Numbered from the stretch's first letter, positions 53,847-63,700 are shown. The stretch: DNA of 64,000 bases from Chromatiaceae bacterium (GCA_024235315.1 JACKMP010000001.1:186001-250000), one strand, 5' to 3'. Program-made: numbers and translations. Notes: generated by a model from the sequence alone, not told the origin.

Positions 53847-55943
53847 GTGCCCGCCAACGCTGAAATCTCACTACCTCCTGTCGAACTGACAGGCAACCCG
53901 GTTGAAATGCTGGTCGCCGGCTGCGCCCTGGCCGTGGCCGATGGCTTCGCCAATGCGCTGCGCAATCAAGGCCAGGCGGCACACCTGAAGATTGCGGAAA
54001 CCCCTTCTTCCCTCAATCAGCTGCTCCTCGCAGACCCATGCGACCTGGTCATCCTCAATGCCGACACCTTTGGCGCATCGGCAGCCGACGCGATAGGAAG
54101 GATCCGCAACGCCGCACCGAGTGCCAGTATCCTGCTGGTTGCGCGCGACCCGTCCGCCCATCGGCGACTGGCGATCGATCATGCACTGCAGGACCTGCTC
54201 GACATCAAGGATGAGGAACATGTGGCGCTCGCCGTAAGGCGCGAACACATGGCGCAAAAGCAGCGCCACGAGACCGCTCGTCTGAGGCGACAACTGGACG
54301 AGGCCGAAGAACGCAGCAATCTGCTGGTGCAAAGCTCACGTGACGCCATCGCGTACATTCACGAGGGCATGTATCTGAACACCAACCAGGCCTACCTGGA
54401 CATGTTCGGCTACGAATCCGCCGACGAGTTGGATGGGCTGCCGATCATGGACATGATCGACGCAGAATCGCGTGGCGCATTCAAGGCCGCCCTGCGAAAG
54501 ATGCACGAGTCCGGCAAACACGCCGAGGAATTCCGTTGCGTCACCGGCGACGGCCAGGGTTTCAGCGCCCTGATGGAATTTTCGCCCGCACGCATCGATG
54601 GCGAGCGCTGCACTCAGGTCATGATCAGGGATCAGAGCCAGAACCTGGCCCTGCAGCAGCGAATTGAAGAACTCACCAGCAAGGATCCGCAGACCGGCTT
54701 TTTCAATCGCCAGGCCTTTATGGAGAGACTGGATGCCTTGGTCAGTCAGGCGAAGAATACGCAGGCGACGCATTCCCTTGTGCAGTTGTCGATCACGAAC
54801 TACACGAACATGCGCGAGAGCTGCGGCTTCGCCTGTGCCGAGCAGATGCTGACCGAGGTCGCCAGCATCCTGGCGGCCACCATGAACCAGGCACACTCGA
54901 TCGCGCGGTTCGGCGACCACGATTTCATGATCCTTTCCGACGACGAAGAGCCGGCGCTGGAAGTGGCCGAACGCTGCCTGCACAACCTGCGCAACCATGC
55001 GTTCAAGAGCATCCAGAATTCACCGGTCAAGCCCGTGTATTCGATCGGCGTGACCCGCACCACAGCCGGCAAGGAGATCAGCGCTCATGAACTGATCAAC
55101 CGTTCATGCCGCGCTACCAGTATCGCCCGCTCGGAGGGAGAAAATCGCGTCGTCTTCTACAACGACGAGATACCGAGCGACACGAAACACATGGCCGACG
55201 CCGATGCCGCGGTAGTCAGGCTGATCGACGACGCCCTGGCCAACGATGGTTTCCGCCTGAAGTACCAGCCGATCGTAAGCCTGCAGGGCGATACGCGTGA
55301 GAACTACTCGGTGTACCTGCGTCTGATCGGTGAAGGGGGCAAGGAATTGGTGCCCGACGTCTTCCTGTCGCCGGCGCGTGACGCCAGCCGCCTCGCCGAG
55401 ATCGATCGCTGGGTAGTGCGCAATGCCATCCGCGAGATGGCCAGCCACCGCAGGGACGGAAAAAAGATCGTCTTCTACATCATCCTGTCCCGTGCAGGGA
55501 TCGAAGACGACTCGATGCTGATGTGGATCTGTGACTGCCTTCGGGAGTTCCGTGCAAAGGGTTCATGGTTCGTGTTTCAGTTCCGAGAGAACGATCTTCG
55601 CAGTTCATTGCAGCCGGCTCGGGACCTGATCAGCGGACTGCGGAGGATCAACTGCCGCATAGCGCTCAACAACTACAGGGATACGGCGCAACCGCTGCTG
55701 AACCACCTCGAGATCGATATCGTGAAGCTGTCGCCCGAGTACATGCGTAATCTGGCGATTGATAGCGAGCAGCAGGAGAAGATGAGCAGCGTCAATTCAC
55801 AGCTTCAGGCCGATGGCTACAAGACCATCGCGAGCAGTGTCGAGGACGCCAGCAGTCTGGCAATCCTGTGGAACATTGGCATCAACTACATCCAGGGCTA
55901 TTTCCTGCAGGAACCCTCGAACGCGATCGTGTTTGAAGAGTAG
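53847..55943 (+). CDS. FimX-like protein with degenerate GGDEF and EAL domains
   Basis: A 698-residue signalling protein. A receiver-like domain (1-130) precedes a coiled coil (about 135-160), a PAS domain (about 162-280), a GGDEF-like domain (about 285-430) whose active site reads RFGDHDFMIL, and an EAL-like domain (about 455-690) that keeps YQPIVSL but has YSVYLRL where EAL should be. Both catalytic sites are lost, as in FimX, which binds c-di-GMP and controls type IV pili. GTG start with AAAGGAA upstream. No pilus gene is in the window. Confidence 0.9.
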   Translation: MPANAEISLPPVELTGNPVEMLVAGCALAVADGFANALRNQGQAAHLKIAETPSSLNQLLLADPCDLVILNADTFGASAADAIGRIRNAAPSASILLVARDPSAHRRLAIDHALQDLLDIKDEEHVALAVRREHMAQKQRHETARLRRQLDEAEERSNLLVQSSRDAIAYIHEGMYLNTNQAYLDMFGYESADELDGLPIMDMIDAESRGAFKAALRKMHESGKHAEEFRCVTGDGQGFSALMEFSPARIDGERCTQVMIRDQSQNLALQQRIEELTSKDPQTGFFNRQAFMERLDALVSQAKNTQATHSLVQLSITNYTNMRESCGFACAEQMLTEVASILAATMNQAHSIARFGDHDFMILSDDEEPALEVAERCLHNLRNHAFKSIQNSPVKPVYSIGVTRTTAGKEISAHELINRSCRATSIARSEGENRVVFYNDEIPSDTKHMADADAAVVRLIDDALANDGFRLKYQPIVSLQGDTRENYSVYLRLIGEGGKELVPDVFLSPARDASRLAEIDRWVVRNAIREMASHRRDGKKIVFYIILSRAGIEDDSMLMWICDCLREFRAKGSWFVFQFRENDLRSSLQPARDLISGLRRINCRIALNNYRDTAQPLLNHLEIDIVKLSPEYMRNLAIDSEQQEKMSSVNSQLQADGYKTIASSVEDASSLAILWNIGINYIQGYFLQEPSNAIVFEE

Positions 55944-55968
55944 CTGCATGCAAGCGGCTGATCAAAAA

Positions 55969-55994
55969 AAATAAGCCCCCGCAGGGGCTTATTT
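55969..55994. terminator. Bidirectional Rho-independent terminator
   Basis: An 11-bp perfect stem (AAATAAGCCCC/GGGGCTTATTT), with A-rich sequence on the left and T-rich on the right side of the stem. It lies between the convergent FimX-like gene (ends 55943) and the membrane coiled-coil gene (ends 56017), and can serve both. Confidence 0.9.
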
Positions 55995-56016
55995 CGGCAG
56001 TCGCCCCTGCGGCGCC

Positions 56017-56514
56017 CTACCAGGGCATGAACGAATTCATGAACGACATCGGCCGCCCGATGTTGTTGTTCATGCGCGCCAGATCCACCTGCATGTACTG
56101 TGTCGAGCGCCCCATCGTGTGGGTGGCATGGGTCATCGACTGAATGGCGCCGTCCATCGAGTCGAGATTGGCCAGCATCGGCTCGAGTGTCGCCACCTTG
56201 TTGTCGATCGAATCCATCGTGACCGTCATGGCGCGAATATTCGCGGTCAGCTGGCTCATGTTCTCGGAGACATTCTGCATATTGCCCGCGAGGGTCGTCA
56301 TGTTGGTGTCGACGCTGATCGCCAGGTAGTGCACATCCCGGGCGAGGTTATAGATGAGGTAGAAGCCGTATGCCGCCAGAATGATGAAGGCGAACAGCGA
56401 AGGATAGACGATGAGTTCCCAGCGCCGCGCACTGGATTCGAAGACCTCCGAAAGTCTCGCATACCCGGCGTTGGCGTCGGCAACAACGTCAGCGACATCA
56501 TTGGTATTGCCCAC
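56017..56514 (-). CDS. Single-pass membrane coiled-coil protein
   Basis: A 165-residue protein with one helix (YPSLFAFIILAAYGFYLIYN, about residues 38-57) and a long heptad-like region rich in Met/Asn/Thr (NMTTLAGNMQNVSENMSQLT onward), with a Met/Pro C-terminus (RPMSFMNSFMPW). This resembles a membrane-tethered coiled-coil scaffold, reminiscent of chemoreceptor-like helices without their signalling hairpin. No family is recognised. It faces the FimX-like gene. Confidence 0.75.
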   Translation of the reverse strand: MGNTNDVADVVADANAGYARLSEVFESSARRWELIVYPSLFAFIILAAYGFYLIYNLARDVHYLAISVDTNMTTLAGNMQNVSENMSQLTANIRAMTVTMDSIDNKVATLEPMLANLDSMDGAIQSMTHATHTMGRSTQYMQVDLARMNNNIGRPMSFMNSFMPW

Positions 56515-56650
56515 AGTCGATCCTCTGTATTTCGTTTATCGGTACCTGCTAAAGTTACCATAAACCATCACACAAAGGATATAAGCAGTATTTGTCCGCG
56601 CACTGGCTGCGGGCCGGGTTCGCCGGACGAGGAAGACTCGGGCGTGGCAT

Positions 56651-57400
56651 TCATTGTCGCAACTGATCGCCGCGACCGTCGCCCTCCTTCTGCATCAACT
56701 CTATGATTTGCTGCAACTTTTCCCCGTTTCCTTCCGCTTTCAGCCGAAGGCCCGCCTCGAAGTAGGCATCCAAAGCCTGCGCCGGCCTGCCCATCGACTG
56801 GTACAGGTTGCCAAGTTCGCCGAAGGCGTCGGCATCTCCCGGAAAGACCGACAACATCTCCATGTAGGCCGCTTCTGCGGCCTCAAAGTCACCATTCCAG
56901 TAGGCCCGCCGTGCCTGCTGCACGAATTCATCGCGCGTCATCTGGCCGGCAAGCGGCGGATCGCCACCTTCGACAACTGCCGGCCGGAAGGGGTCATCCG
57001 CGGGCGCCGCACCTGCCGCGGCGGCGGATGGAGCAAATCGTGGATCGCTATAAACCGGGATGCTGCCGCCGATCAGCTTTGGTGCCTTGCGCGGCGGCGC
57101 CGGCCTGTGCTCGCCATCCGGCGTCGCATCCTGAGTGGGTGACAATGCCTGACCTGGCTTCGAAATCGACTTCCCGGCCACCTCGTCAAGCGGCGCCAGT
57201 CGCGGTCCCGACGCAGAAACCGCCTCGTCGATTTCCGATGCCGGCGCAACCCTGTTGGAGGATGCGCCATCCGCGGTCACACGCGGCCAGTCGATCACGC
57301 CAGCGACCATCAGTCCGGCGACGCCAAATCCGAGAAAACCCAAAAGCACCAGATGGGTGGCGAGCCACCCGACAATGATCGACAGAAGATTGCCCGGCAT
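56651..57400 (-). CDS. Membrane-anchored TPR protein
   Basis: A 249-residue protein from ATG 57400. An N-terminal helix (LATHLVLLGFLGFGVAGLMV) is followed by a Pro/Ala/Ser linker (to about 130) and a C-terminal pair of TPR-like repeats (NGDFEAAEAAYMEMLSVFPG, AFGELGNLYQSMGRPAQALD). It begins eight bases after the ParA-like gene, so the two are likely co-translated. It may be a periplasmic or cytoplasmic adaptor; topology is not clear. Confidence 0.82.
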   Translation of the reverse strand: MPGNLLSIIVGWLATHLVLLGFLGFGVAGLMVAGVIDWPRVTADGASSNRVAPASEIDEAVSASGPRLAPLDEVAGKSISKPGQALSPTQDATPDGEHRPAPPRKAPKLIGGSIPVYSDPRFAPSAAAAGAAPADDPFRPAVVEGGDPPLAGQMTRDEFVQQARRAYWNGDFEAAEAAYMEMLSVFPGDADAFGELGNLYQSMGRPAQALDAYFEAGLRLKAEGNGEKLQQIIELMQKEGDGRGDQLRQ

Positions 57401-57408
57401 CCGCGTCG

Positions 57409-58050
57409 TCAGGCCAGCACGTTGGCGTACAGCACGGCCGCCAGGGCATTCCACTCTGCCGCACCCTTGCCACGCGGCTCCTGTTCAAACACCGCCAATC
57501 CCTCGCTGAAGGAGCGCCGGTAAACGGTACGCTGCGACAGACGCGGCTTGAGATGGCGGATGCCCGGCAGGGAAACCAGCGCGGCAGCGGCCTCATCCGA
57601 CTCGCGGACTGCATGATGGGTGTCGGCACGATTGATGAACCCCAGGATCTCAGGTTTGCGTTTGCCGACGACAGAGTCGACAAAACGCAGAAAACGCTGG
57701 GTCGACCAGATATCCGCCTGGCTGGGCGGCACGGGCACCAGAAGACGGTCCGCGATCATCACCGCCAGCTTGAGGTTCTCCATCGATGCCGTGCCGACGT
57801 CGATCAGGATTTCCTCGTGCTCCGCCAGGAGGTTGCCACGGTCCTCCATCTGCGCCGAATCCAGCCGTTCGACCATTGGCTGAAACCGTTCCTCCCTGCG
57901 CACCTCGAGCACGTCGGTCAGCGTCGCCTGCGGGTCGGCATCGATCACAGCGACATTGCGCTCCGCCATCGCCAGCCAAATCGCGAGATTGAAGGTAACG
58001 GTGCTCTTTCCCGATCCGCCCTTGAGACTCCCTATCACCGTGATCATCAA
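57409..58050 (-). CDS. ParA/MinD-family partition ATPase
   Basis: A 213-residue ATPase with the deviant Walker A KGGSGKSTVTFNLA (residues 9-22), AVIDADPQATL and ILIDVG. It lacks a DNA-binding N-terminal domain and a ParB partner nearby, so it is an orphan ParA of the type that positions pili, chemoreceptors or other cargo at cell poles. It is coupled with a TPR membrane protein and near c-di-GMP-type genes. The cargo is unknown. Confidence 0.9.
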   Translation of the reverse strand: MMITVIGSLKGGSGKSTVTFNLAIWLAMAERNVAVIDADPQATLTDVLEVRREERFQPMVERLDSAQMEDRGNLLAEHEEILIDVGTASMENLKLAVMIADRLLVPVPPSQADIWSTQRFLRFVDSVVGKRKPEILGFINRADTHHAVRESDEAAAALVSLPGIRHLKPRLSQRTVYRRSFSEGLAVFEQEPRGKGAAEWNALAAVLYANVLA

Positions 58051-58065
58051 GATCCCCGCTGGATT

Positions 58066-59001
58066 CTAGCTGCCGCTGCACCAACTGCAGGATCCGCTGA
58101 ACTGCGACTCCTGATAGGTCGTTACCCAGCCGGGCAGATGGTCCTGGGTGAAACCGAAGCTTTCGGGATGACGCGGAGGCGCCTCGACGCGGCCGGCCAC
58201 ACTGCGGCCATAGGCGGTCGGCCGGAAGGCATTGTCGTTGCGCCAAGGCATGCCGGCGGCCGCTTCAGGCCGCCAATACCCACGCCCTGTTGCAGCATAG
58301 CGCGGATCGGCGAGACTGACTGCCGCGACCGGCCTGGAAGGCGACCGTGAAGGCCGCAAGTCCGCGGCGCCGCCGGGCGCATAGAAAGGCGTCCGATACC
58401 CGGCGTAATTTGACGCATAGCTCGGCGCCGGCCGCCAGCTGCCGATGGCTGGAGCATAGGCCGGTTGAGCCGGCCGGAAACCCGCCATCTGCGGCGCCGA
58501 CCGCATCGGATTACGCTGTGCCTGCACCACCGGGACTGAGCCGGCGCGCCACGGCTGATCGGCGGGGCGCCAGGCAAATTGCCGCGCAAACAGGGGCAGC
58601 TGCTGCGGCCACATCTGTGCCATTCCATTGAATGGCTGCGTCCAGACCGGGGCATGGTAGGGGACCATCTGCTGTTGCGGATAGTAGTGCGCGGCCGGCT
58701 GATATCCGGTGTACGCGTAACCGTACTGCCCGGCCCAGGCCGGTGCCTGCTGGACATAGGGAAACTGACCGTAGTGATCCCGGCGCGGCGGCTGGTAGGC
58801 CACAGGTGCGGGACTGCGTGGGCGGAACGATGGCAGATTGGCTACGGGGTGGTAGGGACGCACCTGGGCCACCGGCGCAAACCCCGGCTCCGGTCGCCAC
58901 TGCTGGCCAAAGGCGTGGGCGCTGTCTACCGGGAGCAGATAGCCTCCCAGAATAACGATCCCACCCAATGCGATCATTTGCCTTCCAAACTTCATGCTCA
59001 T
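58066..59001 (-). CDS. Secreted Pro/Tyr/Gln/Trp-rich low-complexity protein
   Basis: A 311-residue exported protein (signal MKFGRQMIALGGIVILGGYL, cut near AHA). The mature part is rich in Pro, Tyr, Ala, Gln, Arg and Trp, with repeated WRPEP/FRP-type units (QQWRPEPGF, SFRPRSP, FAWRPADQPWR, GYWRPEAA, AFRPTAY) and two Cys at the end (SGSCSWCSGS). It looks structural, for example an envelope or matrix protein; Tyr/Pro-rich sulfur-globule coat proteins are one possible analogue. It shares composition, but no alignable block, with the two proteins that follow. Confidence 0.75.
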   Translation of the reverse strand: MSMKFGRQMIALGGIVILGGYLLPVDSAHAFGQQWRPEPGFAPVAQVRPYHPVANLPSFRPRSPAPVAYQPPRRDHYGQFPYVQQAPAWAGQYGYAYTGYQPAAHYYPQQQMVPYHAPVWTQPFNGMAQMWPQQLPLFARQFAWRPADQPWRAGSVPVVQAQRNPMRSAPQMAGFRPAQPAYAPAIGSWRPAPSYASNYAGYRTPFYAPGGAADLRPSRSPSRPVAAVSLADPRYAATGRGYWRPEAAAGMPWRNDNAFRPTAYGRSVAGRVEAPPRHPESFGFTQDHLPGWVTTYQESQFSGSCSWCSGS

Positions 59002-59091
59002 CCTCTCGTAATTCCGGCTGGCGATCCTCCGGTGGGGCCGCCAGTGATTAGCTGCAAAAACAACAGCAGTCTAAGTCTGCCCCAGGGGGCA

Positions 59092-59694
59092 TCAGCGCCA
59101 AGCCGGCCAATAGGCACCATAGGGGCTCGGCAACATCCCCGGCATTGTCGGATACGGTATCCCTGCGTCCGCCGAGGTCCGGAGCGACCTGTTGGCAGCC
59201 TGAATTTCCTCGTAGGTCCGTTTGCGCTTGGCCGGGGCCGGCCGAAACTGTGAATGCGCGTCGGCGCCGTAAGGCGCCAAATCCACCTGGTCCCGGGTCA
59301 CTGACGCTTCGTCGAACAGCGCCCCCCGACCATCCGGTCGAAAACTCACGCCGACATCGCGACCGCGTCCCACCGGCTCCACCTTGCGGGACACCGCACG
59401 CCTGCTCTCGAACAGCGGTGCTTGCCAGCGGCGCTGGTACTCCGTCGCCATCGGGTGGCTGTACCCCGGCTGATCGGCAACGCGACCGGACGCCGCCACA
59501 TGCGGCCGCCAACGGCCCGCAATGGCCGACGGGTCATTGCGATACCAGGGTCGGAACTGCGGGCGCTTGGTCACCGAGGAGTAGCCGGACCAAGCCGGGT
59601 ACGCCGCCTGCGCCGTGGAAAGCGGCGCAAGCCCCAAGCCAACGCTGGTGGCGAGCCCCAGGGCGAGCCCCACGGAAAGCACTCTTGCAACCAA
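59092..59694 (-). CDS. Secreted FRPAPAKR-type protein, paralogue 1
   Basis: A 200-residue exported protein with a signal peptide (VARVLSVGLALGLATSVGLG, cut near AQA). The mature part has GRGRDVGVSFRPDGR, QFRPAPAKRKRTYEEIQA and a Pro/Tyr-rich end (IPYPTMPGMLPSPYGAYWPA). The same order occurs in the protein at 60020-60610 (DLGLRFRPDER, QFRPAPAKRRRTYEELQA, Pro-rich end), so they are paralogues. DNA over the FRPAPAKR block is also very similar, which suggests recent duplication or strong constraint. Function unknown. Confidence 0.8.
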   Translation of the reverse strand: MVARVLSVGLALGLATSVGLGLAPLSTAQAAYPAWSGYSSVTKRPQFRPWYRNDPSAIAGRWRPHVAASGRVADQPGYSHPMATEYQRRWQAPLFESRRAVSRKVEPVGRGRDVGVSFRPDGRGALFDEASVTRDQVDLAPYGADAHSQFRPAPAKRKRTYEEIQAANRSLRTSADAGIPYPTMPGMLPSPYGAYWPAWR

Positions 59695-60019
59695 TATCCC
59701 TTCCTCCAGGTCCTGCAGGACCCGACGAACTGCGTGGCGCCTGCCTAGAACACAATATATAAGCTATTGACTGAGAGTCAACCACAATATGTTGTGTAGA
59801 AAACCTGTGGAAAACGGTGTACAAGCTGTTTGCGGATTGTGCAGAATCGGAAACTGACAGCTTTTTCGCAGTAATTTCATGCCTTTATCGCAAACCTCCG
59901 CGGCCACGGCGGGAAACACCCTGATGGCAACCGGCCCATTGTCGGGATCCGGCTTGCCCGCGCTGGGACGTTGGCACAATACGAAGGGAAGACGCCACCG
60001 ACGGGTCGGCGCGCCAGAT
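59695..60019. promoter_or_regulatory. AT-rich intergenic control region with palindromes
   Basis: A 325-base gap. It holds TTGACT-GAG-AGTCAA (59767-59781) and CACAA-TATG-TTGTG (59783-59796) side by side, with a further ACACAATAT nearby at about 59750. This AT-rich patch just upstream of the 59092-59694 gene is probably its promoter with operator-like repeats. The rest (about 59800-60019) shows no gene or RNA I can support. Confidence 0.45.
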
Positions 60020-60610
60020 TCACCAATGGGGGAAATAAGGCTGATAGGCCGGCATCGGTGGCGCGGGCATCATCGGGTACGGCAGGGGTGGCGGCGTCAG
60101 CGGCTGCGGCGTTGCGGATTCGGCCTGCAATTCCTCGTAGGTGCGCCTGCGTTTGGCCGGGGCCGGCCGGAACTGCGTATGCTCATCCGACTGAAACGGG
60201 TGATTTGCGACCCCTCCCTGGGGTGCCACCACATACCCGTCGTTTGAATCGCGCTCGTCCGGGCGAAACCGCAACCCAAGGTCCTGCCCGCGCGTAATCG
60301 GAACGGCCTTGCGGGCACCGGATCGCGGGGAGGCGAACGGCCTATCGCTGCTGTTGCGCTGCGCCGCCGCGAACGGCCGTCTGCCGTCGACACGGCCAGC
60401 CACACGGGTCGCGGTGCCTGCCATGCGCGCCGCCGAATCCGCCGCAGTGGCCGTCAATCGAAAACCCGGCTCATGCACCTTGAACGGCTGACGGTGGGCC
60501 GTCGAATCGCCATGAAACGCGGCACCGGCTGCGGAATTCGGCAACAGCACAAGCAATGCCGGGGCGACAAACCCAAGCACCAAGCCCAGGGATAACATCC
60601 GCAACGCCAC
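60020..60610 (-). CDS. Secreted FRPAPAKR-type protein, paralogue 2
   Basis: A 196-residue exported protein from GTG 60610, with GGAGG eight bases upstream; the start aligns with paralogue 1 (VALRMLSLGLVLGF against VARVLSVGLALGL). The mature protein has GQDLGLRFRPDERDS, then QFRPAPAKRRRTYEELQ, and a Pro-rich end with PPP (TPPPLPYPMMPAPPMP) and final PYFPHW. The PPP is an EF-P-dependent stall candidate. It lies 93 bases after the RND transporter gene. Function unknown. Confidence 0.8.
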   Translation of the reverse strand: MALRMLSLGLVLGFVAPALLVLLPNSAAGAAFHGDSTAHRQPFKVHEPGFRLTATAADSAARMAGTATRVAGRVDGRRPFAAAQRNSSDRPFASPRSGARKAVPITRGQDLGLRFRPDERDSNDGYVVAPQGGVANHPFQSDEHTQFRPAPAKRRRTYEELQAESATPQPLTPPPLPYPMMPAPPMPAYQPYFPHW

Positions 60611-60702
60611 GATCCAGACCTCCAGCTTACACATCGGGCAACCGACAACCCGCAGCCACTGATATTGGCGGCCGCCGCTACCCTTACTTCATGTGCCTAG
60701 CT

Positions 60703-63700
60703 TTAGTTTAGACCGTCTCCGCCAGGTTTCCCCAAACTTTTCAATTGGATACCCCTTCTTCCTGAGGTTTTCTTTCGGCTTGCGGCGACCCTGGGCTTAG
60801 ACGCCGCCGTGGCGCGGACAGGCGTGGTCGACGAAACTGCCGGCTCTATCGCCGCTGGAGCTGTCTTGGCCTCGGCCGCAGCCTCTCCCGAGGCACCCGG
60901 CTTGGCCTGTTTCACCGCCACCCGCTTGCCACTGCCCTTTGCGGCCTTGACCGTTCCTTTGCGCGGGGCCGCTTTCTTCCTGGTAGCCTGTCTTGCGGTC
61001 GGCGTCTTCTGCACCGCCTTTGCGTCAGCAGCGGGCTTCTCCTGCGCCTGCACCCTGGGCTGTCGATCACGTGAATCATGACCCGCCGCCTGCACCCCAG
61101 CAGTCGCCTTGACTGCCGGCGCTGCAGTCTCCTCGGGTTTCACTGTCGTGACAGCCGACGACGGTGTCTGGGCTGCCCGCGCTGTTGCCGGTGCCGCCTG
61201 AGCGCCGGATTCGTTCTGTCTTTTCGGCGGTGGGACCCTCACCGGCTGTTTCGACCTGAAAACCCCGCCAACGATATCGACCAGCGCGACGACACCGCCG
61301 ATCACTGCGAACATCACCGTCGCAAAACCGCTCCATGCGCGGACCCAAAGCGGGTCACCGATGCGCCGGCCGCCCCCCTGGGGGCCACCGTCGGGGCCAC
61401 CATCAGGTTCACTGCCCTTAGAGAATTTTCTGCATTTCGTGCCGGCCACGGCGCACAGGGAATCGGCCGCGGCGACACAACCCAGAGGAATCACAACCAG
61501 CGTAAGCAGGGTCGAGACCAGGACGCCGGAGGCCAGGGATATCGCCATCCCCTGAAAGATCGGGTCGAAGAAGATCACCGAAGAGCCACACACCAGGGCC
61601 AGCGCCGTGATCAGGATCGGCCGGGTTCGTGTTTTACATGCACTGATGACCGCATCGACGACCGAATCGCCCTCTTGAATTCGGTGCACGGAAAAATCAA
61701 CCAGCAGAATCGAGTTGCGCACGATGATACCGGCCAGTGCGATCCAGCCGATCATTGAAGTCGCGGTGAACTCACCACCCCAACCCATCTGAAAGAACAG
61801 GGTATGCGCCGGGATGATCCCGAGCAGGGTCAGCGGAATCGGCGCCATGATCAGTGCCGGCACACGGAAGTTGCCAAACTCCCACACCACCAGGATGTAG
61901 ATCAGGATCAGCGCCGCACCAAACGCGATGCCCATGTCGCGGAACGTCTCGTAGGTGACAGTCCATTCGCCGGCCCATTCGATCGCCGACCGGCTGTCAT
62001 CGGGCGGCGGCCCGGTGTAGTACATGTGGTCGCAGAGGTGTACCCCGTCGGGGGTGCGACAACCCAGCTCCATGAGCTTGTCTTCGACCTGCATCATCCC
62101 GTAGATGGGTGCCGCGAGACGCCCGCCGACATCCGCGACCACGTACTCGACCGGTCGCAGATCCTTGTTGTAGATGATGTCCGACTCGGTGCGCCGTTCG
62201 AACACCCCGAGTTCGCGCAGCGGTACACTGCCCCCGGTGTTCGGTGTCTGCACCAGGATGTCGCCGAGACGGTTGATCTGCGACCGCTCCGCCATGGGGA
62301 CCTGGATGACGATATTGATCGGCTCGTGACCGGCGCGCTGCTTGACGTCGCCGAGCACGAATCCACCCAACGCCATCGACAGCTCACGGTTGATGCTTTC
62401 CACCGAGATGCCACGCCGCTGCGCCTTCTCCTGATCAACCTCGAAGTGCCAGTAGTCGTAGGGTTCGCGCATGTAGTTGTCGACATCGCGCAGGCTCTCG
62501 GTCTGGGCGAACATGGCCGTGAGGTCCCTCGCGACCTGACGCCGGGTCTCGGGGTCAGGTCCGTGCACCTCGGCAACCACGGACTGCAGAACCGGCGGCC
62601 CCGGTGGCATTTCGACAATCGAGAAACGTGCGCGCGTACCTTCCACCAGCGCCTTTACCTGCTCGCGGGCATCCACTGCTATCTGGTGGCTCGAACGCTT
62701 GCGCTCGGTCTTGTTCAGCAGCTGCAGCTGAACCTCGGCCTGCCACGGCGACTGACGCAGGTAGTAGTGACGGACCATGCCGTTGAAATCGAACGGCCGT
62801 GCCGTGCCGACGTAGATCTGCGCCGCTGTCACTTCGGGCATGCGGCGCAGACGCTCGGCAATCACGTGCGCCATGTTGCCGGTGTCCGCCAGGGGCGTAC
62901 CTTCCGGCATGTCCAGCACCACCGAAAACTCGGGCTTGTTGTCCAGCGGCAGCATCTTGACCGCCACCCACTTGAAATAGAAAAAGGAGCACATCACCAG
63001 CAGCGTGCCCCACATCGCCAACTTGAACAGCCGCGCTTTTCGCGGGTCGAGTATCATCGGCATCAGGATGCGGCGATACAGGCCTTCGAGCCACTCAGCT
63101 TCCTTGTGCTCGCGCTTCTCTGCGCTCTCAAGGTACTGCATGGTCGGACGGAACATGCCATGGATCGCGAACCATGGTGTGAATACGAAGGCGGCAAACA
63201 ACGAGATGCCCATCGCCACTGAGCCAAGTACCGGGATCGGCAGCATGTAGGGACCCATCATCCCGGTCACCGCACCCATCGGCAGCAGCGCGCCAATGAC
63301 CGTGAGGGTCGCCAGGATGGTCGGGTTGCCGACCTCGCGGACCGCATCGACCGCGGTCTCCAGGTTCGTCTCGCCCTCTTCCAGCCAGCGGCGATAGATG
63401 TTTTCGACCACCACGATGGCGTCGTCGACCAGGATACCGATCGAGAAAATCAGCGCGAACAGCGATACCCGGTCGATGGTGAAATCGAGCAGCAACGCGC
63501 ACAGGATCGTGAACAGCAGCACCACCGGGACCACGAACAGTACGACGAAGGCCGGCTTGAGCGCGCGAAACGCGATCCACACCAGCAGAAACACAAACAT
63601 CGTGGCAATGAACAGCTTGAAGATCAGGTCATTGACCTTCTGCTCCGCGGTCTGCCCGTAGTTGCGCGTGATGCTGATGTTCACATCGTTGGGGATCAGC

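Noticed and set aside
60703..61440. Two separate genes (RND pump and a histone-H1-like protein)
   Set aside because: The frame is continuous with no stop, start signal or ribosome site at the junction; I treat it as one gene but list the error check.
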